A stretch of DNA of 64,000 nucleotides from Oscheius tipulae (lineage: Eukaryota > Nematoda > Chromadorea > Rhabditida > Rhabditidae), in the NCBI GenBank assembly GCA_037178975.1, contig JASJZH010000002.1:558001-622000 (forward strand), given 5' to 3'. Numbering within the stretch: position 1 is the first letter of the stretch; every line of letters starts with the position of its first letter. Positions 1 to 10,392 of the stretch are shown in pieces. A program made the translations under genes and the position numbers. The notes beneath the pieces are model-generated. The model was not told where the DNA came from. It searched no databases and was given only the letters and a program-made list of their open reading frames with translations.

Positions 1-330
1 AGGGTTCTAGGTTTCAGGATTGACAGACAGACAGAGAGTCAGAGGTTGTTTCAGCACCAGCAGAGAACCTCATCCCTATACTATTAAAACTTCTACCAGT
101 ACCAGCAGACATACCACTCTCCTCAGGCTCAACAGTACCAGTATCAGTATCCGCAGCAGAGAGACAGTACCATGGAACTTATCTGAACTATATTAGTCAG
201 CAGCAGCGTTATGAGGATAACCGTCAGTATCTGCCAGTAAATCAGAGTAGTCATCAGGTTCCAAGAAGACTTATGGGACTACCTGGAAGAGGGTGTTCCG
301 ACTACTGCCAAGACTGAGATTCCCAGATTA
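1..330 (+). pseudogene. Decayed partial copy of the selenoprotein-P-like gene (Gln-rich exons)
   Basis: This stretch resembles the reverse strand of 11240-11814, the Gln-rich exons of the SelP-like gene. It starts in the preceding intron (same TTCAGGATTGACAGACAG text) and runs through the exons rich in CAG/TAC codons to the acidic DYLEEGVPTTAKTE coding segment near 270-315. Relative to the intact copy it lacks several blocks (for example most of the first His/Gln-rich exon) and has frame breaks, so no long reading frame survives. It lies on the opposite strand from the parent gene about 11 kb away, so it is an inverted partial duplication. It may continue left of the window. Confidence 0.75.
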
Positions 331-823
331 CATGGTCACCAGCCTGGACAAGTTGACAGTGACAGTCCCAAAAACCACAGGGACTTCACGTCCTCTCCCC
401 TCTCTCTTCTCCCCATCATGCTGTGTATCATGTTCGGGATTTTATGGCCCTCATGCCCAGCTGATTTGTTCATGATCTCGCAATTTCCTTTTGATAAGAG
501 ACGCTGACAGAGACCGTGAACATGACTGAACCAACTGCTCTGAACCAATCTCCTCTTAAGAGAGATAGTATATTTCTGTGAACTGTGAGAGACAGTGACA
601 GGGAAAGAGAGTGAGAGCGACAAGCATGACCATACTCGTGCCATTTCGCTCTTTTTGCAGCAGCGCATAATAATCCACGGGAGCGGGTTCGTGGAGGCGG
701 CGCCCGCCCGGCTCTGGCTACATAAAGCTGGACTTTGGGAAGAAGAAAAGGCTGCGATTGCCCCCCTCTGTCCATCTTTTCTTGTCTCTTTGTCGCTCCC
801 GTACTGTCTCCTTTTTTAGAGAA
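331..823. other. Upstream region of the cuticlin gene, no gene seen
   Basis: Short open frames here have no splice structure or recognisable protein. The segment contains GACAGTGACAG and GAGAGTGAGAG simple-sequence text. A promoter or trans-splice site for the cuticlin probably lies here but I cannot place it. Confidence 0.4.
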
Positions 824-2556
824 ATGCCCCGGGTAGTACACCTCCTACTGTTGCTCCCTCTGGCCTGGGCCATTCCCGTAGACAACGGGGTCGAAGGAGA
901 GCCCGAAATCGAATGTGGCCCAACTTCTATCACTGTCAACTTCAACACGAGGAATCCTTTCGCCGGACACGTTTACGTCAAGGGACTTTTCGATCAGAAG
1001 GAGTGCAGAAACGATGAGGGAGGCAGACAGGTGAGCAGTCGCGCGGAGAGGATCCGATCCAGATACACCTATTCCAACGTTTCTTGAACTGCCAGTTCGG
1101 AATAAGTTTTACACCAAAATTTTCCTTCTAGTTGTTTTTTTTTCCTTCTAGTTGTTTCAATTGCTTTATGGCTGTTCTTGGACCGAAAAAATGTTTTTTC
1201 AACTTTTCGATGTTCAGCAAAGTTGTATTTTGATCCCTTTTCCAAATTCGCAGAACATTGCCAAATGAGAAAATGACATCTTGAGGCTTAAAATATACGA
1301 TCCAGCTAGAGGTTCAGGTAGATAGTACACTCAGAATATTCCAGAACGTTGAGAGATTGAGAGAGAGAAACACACACACACACACACACACACACTGAGA
1401 GTTTCTCATTTCAGGTAGCCGGAATCGAGCTTGCCTTCGACAGCTGTAACGTCGCCCGTACCCGCTCTCTTAATCCCAGAGGAGTCTTCGTCTCTACCAC
1501 AGTCGTCGTCTCTTTCCATCCACAGTTTGTGACCAAAGTTGACAGGTCAGTCTCTCTGCCTCTCTCTCTCTCTCACTGTTACTGTTTCTAGAGCCTACCG
1601 CATCCAATGTTTCTACATGGAGGCTGACAAGACTGTCTCTACCAACATCGAGGTCTCTGACCTGACTACTGTCTTCCAGACACAGGTTGTGCCTATGCCA
1701 ATCTGCAAGTACGAACTTCTCAATGGGGGACCTACTGGGGAGCCAGTCCAGTTTGCGACCATTGGTCAGCAGGTAAGAAAGAATAGAGTGACAGTAACAA
1801 TGACAGTGCCTGAACTCTGTGCTCATACTCTTTTAGATCTACCACAAGTGGACTTGCGACTCTGAGACCCAGGATACCTTCTGCGCTGTAGTTCACAGCT
1901 GTACCGTCGATGACGGAAATGGAGATACTGTCCAGATCCTGGATGAGGACGGTTGTGCTCTTGACCGCTTCCTGTTGAACAATCTCGAGTATCCGACTGA
2001 TCTCATGGCTGGACAGGTAGACTATCTTTCTGGTTAAAACAGATTGAAGTCTTTAGGAAGCTCACGTCTACAAGTATGCCGACCGGTCACAACTTTTCTA
2101 CCAGTGTCAGATAAGTATTAGTATCAAGGAGCCCAACAGCGAATGCCCCAGACCTCAATGCGCTGAGCCACAAGGATTCGGAGCTTTGAAGCACAACCAG
2201 ACTCAGGCTCAGTTCTTCAGAGTCCTGAGGAAGAGGTTAGTTCTATTTCTCTGTCTTTCTGTCACTATGTCTCATTGTCTCTCTGTCTCATTTCTCCCTT
2301 TTTCAGAGCTATCCAAACTGAGCAGATCCTTGATGTCCGCGCCGAACTCAACACCCTCGACGTCCTGGATGGAGAGCTCCCCGGAGTCCCCTCTGCGGCT
2401 GCGCTCATGGCTGCTCCTGAGCACATCGTCGCCGACGGAGTCTGCATGACCTACCAGGTCATGTCCCTCCTCGTCGCACTTTGCATCTTCTCTGTCGCTC
2501 TGGGAACTGTCGCCGCCTTCTCTGCCATCATGTGCTCAAGGGGAAAGAGAATCTAA
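824..2556 (+). CDS. Cuticlin-type ZP-domain membrane protein
   Basis: Six exons, about 824-1030, 1415-1545, 1592-1772, 1837-2016, 2057-2235 and 2307-2556, join in phase to about 375 residues. The start ATG at 824 opens a signal peptide (MPRVVHLLLLLPLAWA). It is followed by a ZP domain beginning IECGPTSITVNF, with the spaced cysteines and the AFDSCNVARTRSLNPRG segment usual in cuticlins. A basic stretch RVLRKR fits a consensus furin cleavage site before the C-terminal membrane helix (VMSLLVALCIFSVALGTVAAF) and a short cytoplasmic tail CSRGKRI. Cuticlins are secreted or membrane-anchored and polymerise in the nematode cuticle after cleavage. An AATAAA lies near 2639. Family call is firm; the individual orthologue is not assigned. 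Confidence 0.9.
1050..1115 (-). repeat. 5S-rRNA-like element in cuticlin intron 1
   Basis: Read on the minus strand, the GGATCCGATCCAGATAC segment and what follows match the 3' half of the internal control region of metazoan 5S rRNA, including the conserved CAACGTT core in degraded form. This is the most diverged of six such copies in the window (others near 30135, 30601, 48481, 61958 and 62959). Confidence 0.55.
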
Positions 2557-2679
2557 GTCTCTCTGTCTCTCTCCCTCTGTTCAGAATCTCTCTTTATCTC
2601 ATGACTTTGTTATAGTTATTGTGCAATGCTGCCTCAGCAATAAATTGTGTATTTTTGTGATTTTTGGGGGAAGAAGTGT

Positions 2680-3014
2680 CAGTTTCCTGTCAACTGGAGG
2701 CCACCTTCTCCGGCAGCGTGGACGACCAGCTGTTGCTTGATAAGTTGACCTGGAGAGTAAACGTTGCAGAGAGACAGATAGACAGAGAGACAGATAGACA
2801 GATAGTCAGATATACAGATATACAGAGAGACAGAGATACAGAGAGATAGAGAGACAAAGAGATAGGGAAACAGAGAGACAAATCAATACTTACCAGTCTC
2901 TTGAGCAGCCTCAATAAACTTTTTCTCTCCCCTAAGGTAGTCTCTCCAAATAAGACCAATACAGTAGAAGTGGTAGAGAACAGTGAGGATGTGGACGACG
3001 TGACGGAGATTCAT
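2680..3014 (-). CDS. Possible small two-exon protein, unknown
   Basis: A minus-strand ATG at 3014 opens MNLRHVVHILTVLYHFYCIG, a hydrophobic start, then about 17 residues to a donor near 2894 (GTAAGT). The intron (to about 2758) is almost pure GACAGAGA/GATAGACA repeat. A phase-compatible second exon ends at a TGA near 2696, giving about 63 residues. There is no recognisable family. The gene could be longer or spurious; the splice signals and hydrophobic N-terminus are the only support. Confidence 0.25.
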
Positions 3015-3390
3015 CGTGAGAGAGAGTGAGAGATAGGAAAGAATAGACTGCTATCAGTCTTTCATTGCTCTTTTATTGTTAGAGCAATGGCATGAAAGAC
3101 CGGAAATGCTGCCCTTATCACAGAAGCGTCGTCACAGATCGTGGCCGAGATGAGTCAAGGAGCTGTAGTTTGCCAAAAAGTTTGTCATTAGAGCTGCCGA
3201 TTGCGCAATTCGGATAGATCGGATGTGTAAAACGTCTGTAGAAAACTTATCAGGTGACAAGCGACCGAAGAAGACTTTGTAGAAGTTTTCATAGTTCTGA
3301 GCTCGTCCTGTCAAGGATAATATTGTCAGTTGCTTGGCCCGGAAGAATGTGACTAGCTGTTCGTGAAGGTCGCCTCTCCAGAAGACAACC

Positions 3391-3666
3391 ATGAAGCTTG
3401 TTTGTCTGCTTCTCGTCATCGGCTTCGCTACCCCCTCTCATGCCTTATGGTGTCCAAGTGGTAAGTTTACTCTGTCTCTGTCTCTACCGCCTCCGTATTT
3501 AAATATTCGTATCAATGCTCTGCACTTTTCAAGTATCTCAAAGACAAATCTGGTGATCAGAAGAAGTTCGAATATGAAAACGGCTGTCTGAACCCTAACA
3601 ACAATCCTTTATGCAATGGGTGTACGGAGGAGGAGGAAGACCAAGAGAAGAAATATAATGGTGAAC
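3391..3666 (+). CDS. 5' part of a secreted Cys-containing protein, interrupted by the 3667-7876 element
   Basis: ATG at 3391 begins a clear signal peptide (MKLVCLLLVIGFATPSHA) followed by LWCPSG. Exon 1 ends at 3460. A second exon from about 3544 continues in phase with a Cys- and Asn-rich then acidic stretch (NGCTEEEEDQEKKYN) and runs straight into the left inverted repeat at 3667. Beyond the right repeat, 7997-8202 carries an open frame rich in Ser, Thr, Glu and Pro, as expected for the rest of a mucin-like secreted protein. I infer one gene split by the element, or an element within an intron (a GTGAAC donor sits exactly at the junction). No family recognised. Confidence 0.5.
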
Positions 3667-3848
3667 GCCAGCGCACCCTGTCACCCAATTTCCCATTTGC
3701 TTCATTTTCAACCAATTTTTATATTATGTACACTTAAAAGACAAAAAAACTCAACGAAAAAGAAAAATTAGAATTTTCCCGAGTTGAAGGGTCTTCAAGA
3801 AATGAAATGGGTGGAATCCAAAAAGAGCGCAAAAATACTTCCAAAAAT
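3667..3848 (+). repeat. Left inverted terminal repeat
   Basis: Starts GCCAGCGCACCCTGTCACCC and is followed by AT-rich text. It pairs with the reverse complement of 7682-7876 over nearly its whole length. Confidence 0.8.
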
Positions 3849-3880
3849 GAACCATATAAGATTTGACACATTCTTCTTGG

Positions 3881-4906
3881 CTATTCTTCAGGATTTTCTT
3901 GAAAATACTTTAAGATGCGTTCCATGGAATGTGATGCTGCGGGCATGAACCATCGCTCCCACAAAGAAGCATCCTTCATGACATCAATTTGCTTGACGCG
4001 CCCCGTATGCTGCCCGCACCAATTGACGAGATTCTTATTCGCCAAGTACACCGTCACATCCAATTCGTCCAACTTGACGGCCACATCGCTCGAGCTGCTT
4101 CTGCCACCCAGCCACGACGGTTCATCCCTCAGACGCGTCAAGATGGCTTCTGCTCCAGGTGAATCGAATGCGACGCAGCGCGCCATGCACGGCTGATCCA
4201 TATCGATGCTTTTTCCATTTCCGAAGTATTGCATCCCACAAGCTCCCACATTGAAGTACGCGGGATGCCGACGTAGGAGTGTCGAGAGCTGCGCGAGCCA
4301 ACCTCCCAAGCTGTGACCCGTTATCGTCACCGATTGATTGGACCTGCTCCTGAAGCGTGCTCCATCCAGTTTCATCGTGTTGTTGAGGATGGACTGGAGG
4401 GTGTGCCAGCCGGCAGATGACACTGTACCGGATGTGACCATTTTGATGGCGATGCGAACATCCGCTATGAGTTGCTTAATATTGGTGAGAGCAGTGCCGC
4501 GATGAACGATGACCAGCTGTCGACCGACGCGATTGAGGAAGGATGTGCAAGTGAAGCCTGATAAGAGAGAGAGCATAAGAGCAAACGGGATGTGCTCACC
4601 TTCATATTTTGTACGCGTGACCACCGTCCACATGCGTTCATCCAAATATCGAACCATATCCTTGACCGTGATTTTGGCGCCGTGGCTTTCCGGAATGTCG
4701 TGCACACACGAATGCCTCATATCGAGGTAGTACTCGAGATTGACCATTGTGGCGAGTTCGAGGGTCGATGGATCCGTCGCAAGCTCCACTTGCCTTGCTT
4801 GACGAATCCTCTCATCGCGCGCAGAACATTGTTGACAGGGCATCCCGTATCTACGAATAGATGTTTCAAAAGTGCTCTTCACGACAAAAGTTAGCGGGTT
4901 AGTCAA
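3881..4906 (-). CDS. Class-3-type lipase (cargo gene of the element)
   Basis: The continuous frame of 341 codons shows alpha/beta-hydrolase features in order: the VIVHRGTAL segment typical of class-3 lipases (about residue 132), the nucleophile elbow GHSLGGW with the catalytic serine at about residue 199, an aspartate in CVAFDSPGAEA and a likely catalytic histidine in AASHSMERIL near the C-terminus. The reaction would be hydrolysis of acylglycerol or phospholipid esters. No signal peptide is evident. A 42-base segment at about 4558-4599 has perfect donor (GTGAGC) and acceptor (CTCTTATCAG) signals and no frame effect, so the real protein may lack those 14 residues. It ends only 33 bases inside the left terminal repeat and differs sharply in base composition from the AT-rich polymerase relic beside it. 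The frame is undamaged and looks functional. Confidence 0.8.
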   Translation of the reverse strand: MTNPLTFVVKSTFETSIRRYGMPCQQCSARDERIRQARQVELATDPSTLELATMVNLEYYLDMRHSCVHDIPESHGAKITVKDMVRYLDERMWTVVTRTKYEGEHIPFALMLSLLSGFTCTSFLNRVGRQLVIVHRGTALTNIKQLIADVRIAIKMVTSGTVSSAGWHTLQSILNNTMKLDGARFRSRSNQSVTITGHSLGGWLAQLSTLLRRHPAYFNVGACGMQYFGNGKSIDMDQPCMARCVAFDSPGAEAILTRLRDEPSWLGGRSSSSDVAVKLDELDVTVYLANKNLVNWCGQHTGRVKQIDVMKDASLWERWFMPAASHSMERILKYFQENPEE

Positions 4907-5429
4907 GTAGACGCGAGATTTATCTATTTGCCTTTTTTAATCGAGAAATGGACGCTTTCTAATGTTTCAACCCTGATGTCAGAGGAAACGAAGCGAGAAA
5001 AAAAGGTGGAGCGACATGTATAACTGTAAAACATTTACTCACCGCTGATAACAGATTGATTGAACGGGAGGGGGAGTGGCAGCTGGTGCAAATGGTAAAC
5101 AAGCGCAGCGGAACAAAATTGAAACGATTCGTTCCTGTGTTTTGATGAGAAAGGCTGCTTACACACATAACCATTGCATTCTGACTTCACACTTGTCGAC
5201 ACCCCCTTCGACATCCAAATTTTGTGGCAGCTGACTTGGCTTCGACACATCTAATAGTAGAAAAGGTAAAAAAAGAAAGTATGTAACTTACTCCAACGAG
5301 AGAACTCCAGCAGAAAGCATCAAAACGAGAACCGAATTGCAGAACATCAAGGAAAAAGAAGGGTGTAAGGAAGAGTCGCAATCAATCACACGCGAGATTC
5401 GCACCTTTTATGGCACAATGCAAACGTTT

Positions 5430-7165
5430 TTATGACATTATTAATGACGTCCTTCTTGGCGGATGTGTTCGAGACTTTCAGAAATCTGAGTTTAGATGTT
5501 TATGGATTGGATTCGTGCTGGTATTATACTAGTCCTGGTTTGTCTTGGGCTCAAAATAACGAAAGTAAAGTTAGAAACAATAAAAAAACCGAATTAAAGG
5601 TGAAATGGTTAATGCAGTTAAAAGATTCGAAAGCAGATAACAAATACATTCATAGCCATAATAACAAAAAAAATTCCAAGACGATTGAAAACATACCAGT
5701 TGGCGGTTTTATTGAACTCTGTGTCACTTCATTCCCAAGAAACTCTCCAAGGAGCAAAAGCAATAACTTTTTACCATTAAAGCAATCAAAACAGTAACTT
5801 GCAACTCAAAAATGTTCCTTTTTGCATTAGCTTGACTTGTCTTGACAGAAAAAGCCCACAAACATTTCAAGTGTTATCCCAGATCAGAGTGGACTTGTGC
5901 CGCAGACGGACGCCTCTTGCAAATTGTATTGAAAACATATCTGAAAAGAAAACCGAGATATCCTGGTTTCATGAAGAGTTTCTTGAAAAAGAATCCTTCA
6001 TACCATCTTTATCTTGATGCCAATAATTTAAATGGATGGGCAATGTCACAAAAGTTGCCTAGTGGAGGATTTGAATTTGAGATTGAAGTAATTATTGATA
6101 ATTTAAGTGGTGAGAATTGTAATATACAAAAGTAGTTGTCTTATGAAGTGCATTGAAACTTTCAATAAGGCGAACAAAGGTTGTATTTTTAAAGTAGATC
6201 TAGAGTATCCGAAAATTTACATGAAGAACATGATGATTTTCCATTATGTCCACAAATTATTGTATTTGATAATAATATCAAGAAATTATGTAATACTTTA
6301 GGTGATAAAGAGATGTATGTTATTCATTATAAAAACCTATTACAATGTTTACAACTTGGAATGAAGATAAAGAAAACTCATCGAGTAATAACTTTTAATG
6401 AGAGTGAATGGTTAGCTACTTACATTAATCTTAATACCGATCTCCGTAAAAAGGCTAAAAATAAATTTGAAAAAGATTTCTTCAAATTGATGAACAATTT
6501 AATATTCGGTAAGACTATGGAAAATGTTAGAGGAAGAGTTGATGTTAAGCTTGTTTTGGAAAAAAAATGATGTAACAATTCAACGAATCTATGCGCCAAA
6601 ACCTAACTATAAAAGGGGTATTATTATTAATAAAAACAAGTTGATAATTGTTGAAATGGGGAAGACTAAAATTGTTCTCGATAATTTTCGCTTTCATTAC
6701 AACATAATGCAGAAGAAATATCATTATTAACTATTACATTTAGTTTATCAACATACTGATAGTTTAATTTATCACAAAAGATGTTTATGAAGATAAATCT
6801 TTCAAAAATTATTTTGAGTTCAGTGATTATCCAAAAGAGCATCCTCTCTACTCAGAAGAGAATAAAAAAGTAGTTAGAAAATTCAAAAATGAGGTATAGG
6901 GAAAAATTATTACTGAAATAGTTGCAATGCGTCCAAAACAATATGCCTTCAAAACATTAGATGGTAAAGAAATGAAGAAAAATAAAGGAATAAAGAAAAA
7001 TATTGTTGAGAAACAAATTACATTTAGAGATTATAAGAAAAGCCTTTTCAATAAAACTGTTGTTGGAGAAACAATATTGTATTAGATCTATTAAACATAC
7101 CTTATGGACTCAAGAAATAGAAAAGGTTGTATTTAATAATACAGATTGTGTTTGGCAATGAAATA
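5430..7165 (+). pseudogene. Broken protein-primed family-B DNA polymerase (Polinton/virus type)
   Basis: Successive short frames carry pieces of one polymerase in the right order. They include the DVFETFRNLSLDVYGLD segment near 5460, a palm motif-A region (LDANNLNGWAMSQ near 6020), a fingers/motif-B region (FFKLMNN and FGKTMENVRGR near 6480-6540) and a damaged motif-C remnant (HTDSL near 6747). Many frameshifts and stops separate the pieces and some stretches are missing, so no active enzyme can be made. The sequence is markedly AT-rich compared with its surroundings. This polymerase family replicates Maverick/Polinton elements and related viruses by protein priming. Confidence 0.85.
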
Positions 7166-7681
7166 AAAGATAGTATCTTCAACGGGTATAAACGAATTAT
7201 CTCTGAAAGAGGCTTCAAAACAAAAGCATACTCAAGTCTTTAAGATATACTACTTAAAAAGATAATACTACTTCTTTGAAGTCATGAGACACTAATAACT
7301 TAAGTAATAAACAGTAATGATTACCGAATTCTTGGATTTGGAAAGTTGAACATCCAATTATTAAGTTTTCATCTATTGCCTCAGCAGTTCTACTTTCGAA
7401 GAACCCTTCGGAAACTTTCCTTGAAGTGCATTTCAAATACTCTTGTAGTTCTATTGGTGGATCCAAACCAAAAGAGTCAGTTCCTGGGTATGTGGTACTT
7501 CAGGGAGACCATCACGCATGAAAACATCGTGGAAGTATTGTATTTTTAATTCTTTGACGAGAACATGGCTGGTTAAAGGAGGTAGGTCTTTTTGGAAATC
7601 GAGAGTACCTCGACACTTTATCATTTAAGACTCATCGAAAAATTAAAAGCAGAAATTTAAAAAAAAAATTTATATTATTAA

Positions 7682-7876
7682 TTTTTGGAAGTATTTTTAC
7701 GCCTTTTTTGGATTCCACCTTTTTTTTGGATTTGCACTATATCTTGAAGAGCCTTCAAATCGGGAGAATTCTAAATTTTCTTTTTTGTTGAGTTTTGTTG
7801 TCTTATTAAGTGTGCATAATATAAAAATTGGTTGAAAATGAAGGAAATGGGAAATTGGGTGAAAGGGTGCGCTGGC
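7682..7876 (-). repeat. Right inverted terminal repeat
   Basis: Reverse complement of the left repeat, ending GGGTGCGCTGGC at 7876. Compared with the left arm it has a few substitutions and short insertions, including a partly duplicated GGAATCC/GGATT segment near 7709-7735. Confidence 0.8.
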
Positions 7877-7996
7877 AATGGATGTAGATTCCTGAATTCT
7901 ATAATGCAACCTCCATCGAACATTATTAACCTTCGGCCAACTACGACAACCAATCTTGCGACTACTGAAGCCCGTCCAGCGCGACTTTCCCCATAG

Positions 7997-8202
7997 TTCC
8001 ACCTACTATCCGGGGACCTGCTTCTACTGTAACCGAGTCTGCTCCGGCTGCTGAATCCGATTCGGGCGATTCCAAAGAGAGTAGTAGCAGTGGAGATTCT
8101 ACCGAGACGAGGACTCAAGAGGGACCTGCCGAAAACAGCGCCATTGAATACAAGACAGTCACCATCATCATGACCAGTATCACCTTCGTGTTCAAGGAGT
8201 GA
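7997..8202 (+). CDS. Likely 3' exon of the interrupted secreted protein
   Basis: Open frame of about 68 codons rich in Ser, Thr, Glu, Ala and Pro (for example GDSKESSSSGDSTETRTQEG), ending in a TGA at about 8200-8202. This composition is like mucin-type or stalk regions of secreted proteins. It follows the right terminal repeat by about 120 bases and is the natural candidate for the rest of the gene started at 3391. The upstream splice acceptor is not certain. Confidence 0.35.
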
Positions 8203-10392
8203 ATTGTGGGAAATTGTGTTGAGTTCTTAATGTTCCAAAGACGGAGACAGAGAGATCGTCAATCCGTTCCTAAAGTAGTTTACTCTCTCATCCACTCTTT
8301 CTACTCTCAGTACTGTTTGTCTACCACTCCTCAAGTGTTCGCACTTTCTCCCAAAGGCAGCAGTGTGATGGCTCTTCCCACCAGGACCAATTAGAAGTCA
8401 CAAAGGGTAAAGGAACATGACCGCCGGGAACAGATTGGCCAGTCTCTGTGGCCCACCTCACGTTTCCGGAGAGATTGTTTGACCAATGATGCAACCCAGT
8501 TCGTCCGGAGCAAACAGGCGCAACTTGACACCTCGTAACACTGACTGGGTGAGAGGGAGAACGGAGACAGAGAGACAGATAGACAGAGAGACAGACCCAG
8601 GTACTGTGCCTCCTTACACCATCAGCAAACAGTCTAATCCTTCCTGAGAAAACCAATCACTCATTGTCAGCCCTTGCCACCGGACGTGACCAAATATGCC
8701 TGACCGGGAAGTCCCAAAGGACTACCGCTGCGCTGGGTAAGCAAACCTGAGAATAAGAGGCTATGCGTCAAGTTTCATACCTACTGGAGAGATGACGTGG
8801 GAACGCTGAGTCTTATCAAACTACTTAATTTCGTCCAGCCTTCTGCCTTATCAGTGCACCAATGCTCTTCCAGACAGCTGACTCTCAGTTCTTGGCATCT
8901 TTCGTATTTCGAACTGGTCTCATTTAGAAAGAGAGAAGCATCCTGTTAGCTTAGTTGTTTTTGTCGACTGTTTGGACAAACTTTCGCTGAAAAAATAGCA
9001 GTAAGAGCTCCCTACTCGAGCGAACTGTTGCGAAGTTTTCCCTTGCGTAAACTCTTCGGATGACTCAAGCAGGACAGTATTCTTCAAGGGTTCTATACTC
9101 TCTTGGTAGAGCCTGTAATTCAGTGTCTCTGTCTACTGATTGGCTAACCAAAAGTCACTCTCTCTCTCTCTCTCCCTGACTAGCCAAAAGCTCCCACAGA
9201 TCAGTTTTGGGTTCAGAGTTTCGTCAACTAGCCTGCAGTCTGTCTCTCTGTATCTCTATCTCTCTCCCTCTTCCTCTCTCTCACTTTCTATCCGTCACTC
9301 TGTCCCTCCGTCTCAGCCTATCATCTTTTCATAAACAACTGTCATTGTCTACCCAGCTTTTCAACTAGCCGCCATTGTCCATCACCATCCATTTCCAGGG
9401 GTACAGTTCTCATCAAAATCGATTTCAACTCTCCCTCTCTCTGTGTCGCTGAGCTTTTGTGTGTGCTCCGTCACAGAGGGTGGGCGTGTCTCACACACAC
9501 ACACACAGAAGGGCGGTCCATACCCAGAGCTCCGTCGTCGTCCCTTGGCTCTGTTTGCTCTGTGCGCTCCGTCAGGGCACAGGGTCTCTCCCTCTCTTCC
9601 TCTGACAAAAACTGTGAGTCAGTCAGTCTCCATTTTCCCTTCCCCCATCTTCGGTGGTCCTGAGACTAGGCAAGATGTTGGCATAGCTGAGAAATTGAGA
9701 CGACTCAGCCATGCTACATAGGGCCGAGCCTCTCGGCCCCACTCTCCCTGTACTTCCATGGTATGTTCTCTAGAGAATTCTAGGAAAGACAAGCCCTGTA
9801 CATTCTCGAAAATCCGAAGTATTTCTTGCCCCCCCCCCCCCCCTTTTTCGACTTTTTTACTTGTTCTCTGAAAGTCTGTGTCTGTGAGTCTGTTCTGAAG
9901 AACAATTCTAGCGACAGTAAACCGGGTAACTCTATGATGAAGCTGATTGTCCCCGTTCAAGAATTGGCGCCGCCTTTGCCCGGGTGGCTCAGTCGGTTAG
10001 CGCACCGAATGCGAATGAAAATCCTTGTTTCCCTGCTCACAAAACAATAATAGCCGAGCTCGTTCTAACGTCGTAAACGGAAAAAAGCGGCGCTAGTTAT
10101 TGCTGCAATATAAATCTACTCTGTTCAATGAGTCCTGAAATTGAAGTGTATATTTCAATACCGCGGGAAAGGGTATACAGGCTGACCTTTTTGAAATACA
10201 TTGCACTATGAGGCCGGGTGGCTGACCCCCAGAAAGAGTACGAGCTACAAATTTTGAATGGAAAAGGTACAAGCGGTCTCTATATTTCTGTATCTCTATC
10301 GTTCTGTCTCTATGTCTCTCTGTCTCATTGTCTGCATAGGTTCAATGTTTATGACTCAATATGACAACCCGTATCTGTCCGCCTCTTTTTTA
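8203..10392. other. Mostly non-coding, simple repeats, one possible minus-strand exon
   Basis: Contains (GACAGA)n text near 8556-8605, CT-rich tracts near 9158-9330, a CA repeat near 9493 and a run of about 16 C near 9831-9842. A minus-strand frame at 8323-8545 follows a good acceptor (CTCACCCAG) and encodes a Cys/Trp-rich piece (TSNWSWWEEPSHCCLWEK) with a stop; it could be a terminal exon of an extracellular protein, unrecognised. A degenerate tRNA-like A-box (GGGTGGCTCAGTCGGTTAGC) lies near 9978. Confidence 0.35.

Larger units (their letters stand above)
3667..7876. mobile_element. Maverick/Polinton-like element relic with inverted terminal repeats
   Basis: The outer about 180 bp at each end (3667-3848 and 7682-7876) are inverted copies of each other, beginning GCCAGCGCACCC on the left and ending GGGTGCGCTGGC on the right, with small mismatches and indels. 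Inside are a lipase gene (minus) and a broken protein-primed family-B DNA polymerase (plus). Long inverted repeats plus this polymerase type are the hallmark of Maverick/Polinton elements. At 4.2 kb it is far shorter than complete ones (usually 15-20 kb); I see no integrase, capsid or packaging ATPase, so most of the element is deleted. AATGG occurs just outside both ends and may be a remnant target duplication, but the left copy is offset by a few bases. Confidence 0.7.

Noticed and set aside
3132..3419. 95-codon minus-strand open frame
   Set aside because: No recognisable features; its start overlaps the signal-peptide exon on the opposite strand and no splice partners are seen.
9160..9330. 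CRISPR-like or satellite array
   Set aside because: Only CT-rich simple sequence with no unique spacers of constant size.
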